A DNA stretch of 64,000 nucleotides, taken from assembly GCA_040217575.1 (NCBI GenBank), contig JAVJPW010000006.1, forward strand, positions 372,001 to 436,000, given 5' to 3'. This document shows positions 59,204 through 64,000 of the stretch, one piece after another. The translations under genes and the position numbers were made by a program. Each line of letters opens with the position of its first letter. Position 1 is the stretch's first letter. Origin of the DNA: Pacificispira sp040217575. Lineage in GTDB: Bacteria > Pseudomonadota > Alphaproteobacteria > UBA8366 > Aestuariispiraceae. The notes under the pieces were generated by a model. It did not search any database, was not told the origin of the DNA, and saw only the letters and a program-made list of their open reading frames with translations.

Positions 59204-60829
59204 ATGACGACGGAAAACTGGACCGGCGTGGCGAACCTGGCGGATCTGGAAGGGCGCGACCGAAAGATCGTAAAGGCGGGCGGCAAGCAGATACTGCTTC
59301 TGAAACGAACGGGTCCGGACGGGGACCGCATCATCGCCTGTAACAACCGCTGCCCGCATGAAGGTTATCCGCTGGCGGAAGGAAGTGTCACCGACAGCGC
59401 CGAAGCCAACGCGGGCGGGGCGCCACACTGTATCGTCACCTGCAACTGGCATAACTGGAAGTTCGACCTGGACAGTGGTGAAACGCTGGTCGGTGGCGAT
59501 GCGCTGCGCCGTTATCCGTTAAGGGTGGAAGACGGGAAAATTCTTCTGGACCTCAGCGATCCGCCGGCCGCCGTCGCGATTGCAAAGGCGCTCGACAATC
59601 TGACGGGTGCTTTCGACCGGCATGAATATGACCGTATCGCGCGGGAGGTTGCGCGCCTCATGAAGGCGGGCGGTGACCCTCTGGACGCGCTTCGGCGCAC
59701 CATCGCGGTTACGCACGACCGGTTTGAATACGGCGCGACCCATGCGCTGCCTGCGACGTCGGACTGGCTCAGCCTGCGCAAGGATGCATCGGATGACCCG
59801 GTGCGCAGCCTGGCCATGCTGACGGAAAGCATCGGCCATTTCGTGTGGGACAGTCGCCGCGAACCGTCTGTTCCCTATCCGGGCGGCACCGAAGACTGGG
59901 ATGAAGATGCCTTCGTCACGGCGGTGGAGGCGGAGGATGAGGCCAAAGCCTGCGCCCTGGTGCGCGGTGCGGTCGCGGGTGGACTTGGCTGGCCCGACAT
60001 GGAACGTGGCTTTGCCCGTGCGGCGCTGGCCCACTATCAGGACTTCGGCCATTCCGCCATCTATACATACAAAATGCGGGCGCTGACGGCGGCACTGGGT
60101 GATCCGGAAAGCCTGCAGAGCCTGACGCTGCTGCTGACACGATCGCTGGTTTTTGCCAGCCGCGAAGACCTGATCCCCGAATTCCGCGCCTATGCCGGTG
60201 CCATCGACCGATGGGACGGAACGGGGAACGCCAGGGTGCGTGAAGAGGACCTGCGCAAAGGGTCGGTCAAATCGATCCTGGCGGCGCTGTGCGATGGGTC
60301 CGGGGACATGGACGCATTGTATGATGCGGCCATGGGGGCCGGAGCCTGGCAATTGCTGCATTTTGACCTGGCATGGCAGGACAGGACGGACAGCACGGTG
60401 TCCCAAAACGTCGGCTGGCTGGACTTCACCCACACGCTGACCTTCGGAAATGCCGCGCGAAAGCTGGCGGAGGCTAACCCCGACTTGTGGCCGGCGGCAT
60501 TGTTACAAATCGGCTGTTTCCTGGGTCGGAATTCGGGCTTTACCGATGCGGATCTGGATGAAGGTCCCTGGCGGACGAACGACCCGGTCGGCGCGGTAAC
60601 ATCCGCCCTGCGCGCGGTCGAAGACCACGGCAAGTTCGAATACATCGTATCCAGTCATTTGCTGAAACTCAGCTATGCGATACTGGAAGAAATGACGGAC
60701 CGGCCCGACGCGCCCTGGCACGGGACGGCGGCGGCGGCGCTGACACGTTTTCTGAACAGTCCGTTGAAGCGGAAGCACACACTGCGCACCGCGCATCAGG
60801 CGCTTGATTTCGTGGACGCGGAAGGATGA
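59204..60829 (+). CDS. Rieske 2Fe-2S domain fused to a large helical (questin-oxidase-like?) domain
   Basis: The first 110 residues are a Rieske domain with ligands in CPHEGYPL (Cys50, His52) and CNWHNWKF (Cys80, His83). The other 430 residues are helical and unlike ring-hydroxylase alpha subunits. They contain histidine-rich patches GHFVWDSRRE, HYQDFGHSAIYTYK, LHFDLAWQD, FTHTLTFGNAARK and SSHLLKL. By memory these resemble the questin-oxidase-like (DUF4243) family, but with low certainty. AAGGA precedes ATG 59204. The stop overlaps the MFS gene start by four bases. A redox enzyme of unknown substrate is the cautious call. Confidence 0.75.
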   Translation: MTTENWTGVANLADLEGRDRKIVKAGGKQILLLKRTGPDGDRIIACNNRCPHEGYPLAEGSVTDSAEANAGGAPHCIVTCNWHNWKFDLDSGETLVGGDALRRYPLRVEDGKILLDLSDPPAAVAIAKALDNLTGAFDRHEYDRIAREVARLMKAGGDPLDALRRTIAVTHDRFEYGATHALPATSDWLSLRKDASDDPVRSLAMLTESIGHFVWDSRREPSVPYPGGTEDWDEDAFVTAVEAEDEAKACALVRGAVAGGLGWPDMERGFARAALAHYQDFGHSAIYTYKMRALTAALGDPESLQSLTLLLTRSLVFASREDLIPEFRAYAGAIDRWDGTGNARVREEDLRKGSVKSILAALCDGSGDMDALYDAAMGAGAWQLLHFDLAWQDRTDSTVSQNVGWLDFTHTLTFGNAARKLAEANPDLWPAALLQIGCFLGRNSGFTDADLDEGPWRTNDPVGAVTSALRAVEDHGKFEYIVSSHLLKLSYAILEEMTDRPDAPWHGTAAAALTRFLNSPLKRKHTLRTAHQALDFVDAEG

Positions 60830-62250
60830 GCGCATCCGGCGCCGAACCGGTCGCCTGGCGCGCCGTCCTGACCGGCCCGAATGCGGGTCTGTTTACGATC
60901 CTGTGTTTCGGCGTCTGGCTGAACGCGGCCGATTCCACGGTGATAGCCACACTGCTTCCCCCGATCATCGACGATATCGGGGGGGAGGCGCTGGTCTCTC
61001 TGACCTATGTGTTTTATCGACTGGCCAACATTGTCGCCCTGTGCTGCGGGGCCCTGGTGGCGCAAAGCGTCGGTCTGCGCGGTGCGATGGTCGTCTGTTC
61101 GCTGACCGTCGCGCTTGGGTGTTTTGTTTCCGCCATCACGCCGTCCATGGAATTCATGCTGGTCGGCCGTGCGATCCAGGGGTTCGGCGGCGGCATGCTG
61201 GTTGCGCTGACCACGATCGGCGCCACGAAACTGTTTCCCAGCCATTACACCCCGCGGATCATGGCGGCGATTTCCGCCGTCTGGGGGGCGTCCGCGTTTC
61301 TGGGACCGCTGGTGGGCGGCATCTTTGCGGAATTCGGCTATTGGCGGCTGGGGTTCTGGGCGTTCGTGGTTCAGGCATTGCTGCTGGCGATCGCACTGCG
61401 CTGGATTCTGCCCCCGGACCAGAAGGTGGAGGCGAAACAGACCCGACTGCCGTGGCGGCGACTGGGACTGTTGTCGGCCGCCATACTGTCGATAGCCTTC
61501 GCAGGGCTGGAAACCGAAAGCCCGGGTCTGATTGCCGTTTTGTGTGCGTTCGGTGCGATCGCGCTGGCCTATTTCCTGCGGCTGGACCGGGATGCGCCGG
61601 ATACGGACCGTCTGCTGCCGCGCGCTGTGACGGACCTGGGGCACACGGCGGGGCAGGGGCTTGGCGTCATCTTTCTGATTGCGACGGGCGGCATCGCCTT
61701 TACCGTCTACGGCCCCGTCCTGGTCAGCAAGATTCACGATGTCGGTCCACTGGCGGCGGGCTATATGATCGCCCTTGAATCCGTCAGCTGGACGCTGGGC
61801 GCGCTTTTCTTCTCAGGCGTGGCCGGCCGGCGGCAGGTGTATCTGATCCGCGCCGCGATATGGTTGCTGGGTATTGGCGGGGCCGGTCTGGCACTGTTCG
61901 TCAGCAGTGGACCGGTCTGGCTGATCCCGGTGTTCCTGTTCCTGATGGGTTTGGGTTTCGGTGCCTGTTTCGGGCATATCCTGCAGAATTGCGTAGAAAC
62001 GGTACCTACCGAGGATAAGGAGCGCGCGGCGGGCGCCATTAATTCTGTTCAGATCATCGGCTATTCACTGGGCGCGGCCATATGCGGCATCGCCGCCAAT
62101 ACGGTCGGCTTCGGCGATGGGGCAACACCGGAAACCGCGCGCGCCGCGGCGGACTGGATGTTCGTTGTAATGCTGCCGATCCTGGGGGCGGCGATCCTTC
62201 TGGTGCACCGATTCCCGGGACGGGGGGTCAGCGAAGCACCCGCCCCCTGA
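60826..62250 (+). CDS. MFS transporter, DHA2-like drug/metabolite exporter
   Basis: The 474-residue membrane protein has about fourteen hydrophobic segments. Early landmarks are LNAADSTVIATLLPPIIDDIGG (helix 1 region, DHA2 motif D1-like) and GRAIQGFGGGMLVALTTIGATKLF (motif C-like). WGASAFLGPLVGGIFAEFGYWRLGFWAF is the antiporter motif. It starts within the Rieske gene stop (ATGA), so the exporter should handle a substrate or product of that enzyme. Its end overlaps the convergent serA gene by 23 bases. Confidence 0.9.
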   Translation: MSASGAEPVAWRAVLTGPNAGLFTILCFGVWLNAADSTVIATLLPPIIDDIGGEALVSLTYVFYRLANIVALCCGALVAQSVGLRGAMVVCSLTVALGCFVSAITPSMEFMLVGRAIQGFGGGMLVALTTIGATKLFPSHYTPRIMAAISAVWGASAFLGPLVGGIFAEFGYWRLGFWAFVVQALLLAIALRWILPPDQKVEAKQTRLPWRRLGLLSAAILSIAFAGLETESPGLIAVLCAFGAIALAYFLRLDRDAPDTDRLLPRAVTDLGHTAGQGLGVIFLIATGGIAFTVYGPVLVSKIHDVGPLAAGYMIALESVSWTLGALFFSGVAGRRQVYLIRAAIWLLGIGGAGLALFVSSGPVWLIPVFLFLMGLGFGACFGHILQNCVETVPTEDKERAAGAINSVQIIGYSLGAAICGIAANTVGFGDGATPETARAAADWMFVVMLPILGAAILLVHRFPGRGVSEAPAP

Positions 62251-63475
62251 GTGTACCCGGCAGGGCGCGGATTTCGGCGACAATGTCGTCCGCGTCCGCG
62301 ACTTCCCCTTCGGCATCCAGCACGACATAGCCGATTTCACCCTGCGTCTGGTAATGCTGGGCGGCGATGTTGACCGCCCGGTCGGCAAAGATGTCGTTCA
62401 GCCGCCGCAATTCGCCGGGAATGTTCTTCTGGACCTGGATGAACCGGGTGACGTCGTGCCGGGGCGGCAATTGTACCTGCGGGAAATTGACCGCGCCGAC
62501 GGTGGACCCGTTGTTCGCATATTCCGAAAGCTTGCGCGCGACCTCTTCCCCGATGCGTTCCTGTGCCTCTTCGGTCGACCCACCGACATGGGGCGTCAGG
62601 ATCACATTCTCCAGCCCGCGAAGGGGGCTTTCGAACGGGTCGTTATTCGATTTCGGCTCGACCGGGAAAACGTCGATGGCGGCCCCGCCCAGGTGTCCCG
62701 ACTTCAGGGCCATTGCCAGCGCGTCCAGGTCGACCACGGTCCCCCGCGCGTTGTTGATCAGGATCGCGCCCTGTTTCATCGCCGCGATTTCGTTCAGGCC
62801 GATCATGCCCTGCGTCATGATCGTGTCTGGCACATGAAGGGAGACGATGTCCGCCTCGTGCAGGAGTTCGATCAGACTGCCCATCGGTTCGGCGTTGCCG
62901 TGGGTCAGCTTGTCCGTGTGGTCGTAATAGACGACGCGCATGCCCATGGCCTCCGCCAGGATGGCAAGCTGGGTTCCGATGTTGCCGTATCCGACGATGC
63001 CCAGTGTCTTGCCGCGCAATTCATGGCTGCCGGCAGCCGACTTTTCCCATCGGCCCGCATGGGCGGCGGTCGACCGCTGGAACGTCCGGCGCAGCAGCAT
63101 GACCGCTTCTGCGATCGTCAGTTCCGCGACGCTGCGGGTGTTGGAAAAGGGCGCGTTGAAAACCGGAATGCCGCGGGCCTGTGCCGCATCCAGATCGATC
63201 TGGTTCGTGCCGACCGAAAAACAGCCGACCACGCGCACTGACTTCGCGACTTCCGCCAGCACCGCTTCGTCCACCTGACTGCGCGACCGGATGCCCAGAA
63301 TGCGCACGTCGCGGGCCGCCTCTATCAGGTCGGCGCCGCTCAACGCATGAGTCAGGCGTTCGACCGTTTCGAACCCCATGTCGTGGAAATGGTTTGCGGC
63401 GCGTTCCGAAATGCCTTCCAGCAACAGGACTTTCGATTGCGCGATGTCTTCCGGCAGCGCGGGAAGTTGTGCCAT
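62228..63475 (-). CDS. serA: D-3-phosphoglycerate dehydrogenase with ACT domain
   Basis: The 415-residue enzyme is the short E. coli type (410). KVLLLEGISERAANHF starts the substrate domain. The NAD fold is GKTLGIVGYGNIGTQLAILAEAMGM, with catalytic arginine in NNARGTVVDLDAL and the Glu-His pair toward LTPHVGGSTEEAQERIG. A C-terminal ACT domain (VQKNIPGELRRLNDIFADRAVNI) provides serine feedback. It catalyses the first step of serine synthesis. ATG 63475 matches the family N-terminus; the longer frame adds 21 residues. Confidence 0.95.
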   Translation of the reverse strand: MAQLPALPEDIAQSKVLLLEGISERAANHFHDMGFETVERLTHALSGADLIEAARDVRILGIRSRSQVDEAVLAEVAKSVRVVGCFSVGTNQIDLDAAQARGIPVFNAPFSNTRSVAELTIAEAVMLLRRTFQRSTAAHAGRWEKSAAGSHELRGKTLGIVGYGNIGTQLAILAEAMGMRVVYYDHTDKLTHGNAEPMGSLIELLHEADIVSLHVPDTIMTQGMIGLNEIAAMKQGAILINNARGTVVDLDALAMALKSGHLGGAAIDVFPVEPKSNNDPFESPLRGLENVILTPHVGGSTEEAQERIGEEVARKLSEYANNGSTVGAVNFPQVQLPPRHDVTRFIQVQKNIPGELRRLNDIFADRAVNIAAQHYQTQGEIGYVVLDAEGEVADADDIVAEIRALPGTLRGRVLR

Positions 63476-63641
63476 TGCGGCGTTCCTTGGTGAAATTACG
63501 ACGGGTGATTGTTTCGCCGCGTGTCTAGCGCATGGCATGGATCAGGGCAAACGGGTTTTCGGGATGATGATCCCGGGTGTCTTGCCCTGCCTCATAAAGC
63601 GTCCTACAGACGCATCATTCGATCTGTCTGAGGAGCAACGG

Positions 63642-64000
63642 ATGCGCCCATTCGAAACTGCGCGCGGGCCTGGCCGGCTGGTCGGGATCGCCTTTGTCGT
63701 GGCACTGGGCTGCTGGGCGGCGGGGGTGACGCTGCCGGTCCTGCACGTGACCGAACTGTTCGTCTTTGAGAACGAAATTTCGCTGGTCGGCATTGTCGAC
63801 GGGCTGATGCAGGAAGGCGAATATGCCGTCGGCATCCTGGTCCTGATTTTCACGCTGATGCTGCCGCCGGCGAAGCTGGCGGTCGGCTATTGCGTCTGGC
63901 GCTTCACGACCGTGGACGGCAAGGCCGCCCGGCGCGGCGTCATGCTTCTGGACGCGATCGGAAAGTGGGCGATGCTGGATGTCCTGATCCTGGCGCTGGT
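63642..64000 (+). CDS. Paraquat-inducible protein A family membrane protein, 3' end outside window
   Basis: The open frame runs to the window edge (119 codons). LVGIAFVVALGCWAAGVTLPVLHV is a first membrane helix and the following ENEISLVGIVDGLMQEGEYAVGILVLIFTLMLPPAKLAVG contains the PqiA-domain pattern of a loop then a second helix, ending AIGKWAMLDVLILALV. PqiA-type proteins are inner-membrane partners of MCE lipid-transport proteins. GAGGAG lies before ATG 63642. The downstream part cannot be judged. Confidence 0.8.
   Translation, partial: MRPFETARGPGRLVGIAFVVALGCWAAGVTLPVLHVTELFVFENEISLVGIVDGLMQEGEYAVGILVLIFTLMLPPAKLAVGYCVWRFTTVDGKAARRGVMLLDAIGKWAMLDVLILAL

Overview
This is a GC-rich chromosomal window from an alphaproteobacterium. 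The evidence is a type-A RNase P RNA, an alphaproteobacterial sdhCDAB order, a split cobalamin-dependent methionine module with an ASKHA reactivator, an E. coli-length SerA and a PAS_5-type protein; the PAS_5 protein and the gene mix suggest a Rhodospirillales-like lineage, but the sequence alone does not fix the family. Most genes have GC-rich third positions. A clearly AT-rich patch lies just after rnpB (about 14.32-16.47 kb), and milder compositional dips occur at 2.0-4.2 kb and 53.7-54.4 kb.

Layout. 0-4.1 kb: a partial ATP-grasp protein behind a prokaryotic pentameric ligand-gated ion channel, an unrecognised helical protein and a CPBP membrane protease. 4.2-11.1 kb: a one-carbon/methionine block made of an ArsR-methyltransferase regulator with its own palindromic operator, MetF, a homocysteine-methyltransferase-like protein without cysteine zinc ligands, a methyl-THF:corrinoid methyltransferase, an ASKHA/ferredoxin corrinoid reactivator and a second MetF-like protein. 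No cobalamin-binding module is present in the window. 11.1-13.9 kb: LysE exporter, YghU-type GST, GlxA-type regulator. 13.9-16.5 kb: rnpB and the AT-rich island. 16.5-29.5 kb: mixed housekeeping and accessory genes (PAS protein, hydrolase, histidine kinase, EttA, two DMT transporters, DinB, HspQ, Sel1 protein, Asp/Glu racemase-family enzyme, methyltransferase, 3-hydroxyacyl-CoA dehydrogenase, GabD). 29.6-32 kb: an SHMT homologue with active-site substitutions, convergent with a MesD-type core methionine synthase.

32-41.5 kb: ThpR, aldo/keto reductase, FIST sensor protein and a TesA/YbbA/YbbP-like cluster, then a Bax-inhibitor-1 protein, a cupin and an SDR. 41.5-46.1 kb: a sigma-54-dependent response regulator convergent with a histidine kinase and a polar-amino-acid-type periplasmic binding protein; both transcription units are preceded by GG-N10-GC elements. 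46.1-47.3 kb: a long gene-poor stretch with a bidirectional terminator and an AT-rich tract next to tandem DnaA-box-like sites. 47.3-54.4 kb: sdhCDAB, a strong terminator, MetY, a hydrolase/thioesterase pair and a lipoprotein. 54.5-58.4 kb: a periplasmic SUOX-fold-like protein coupled to a histidine kinase, and a TPR-glycosyltransferase-like protein. 58.4-62.3 kb: a SufR-like regulator, a Rieske fusion protein and an MFS exporter around a perfect palindrome. The window closes with SerA and a partial PqiA-family membrane protein.

A theme of the window is one-carbon, serine and methionine metabolism: SerA, an SHMT homologue, two MetF-type reductases, corrinoid methyl transfer with reactivation, MesD and MetY all occur within 64 kb. 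The most unusual candidates are the methionine module with its missing or altered parts, the variant SHMT, the SufR/Rieske/MFS locus and the binding protein/kinase/sigma-54 regulator set.
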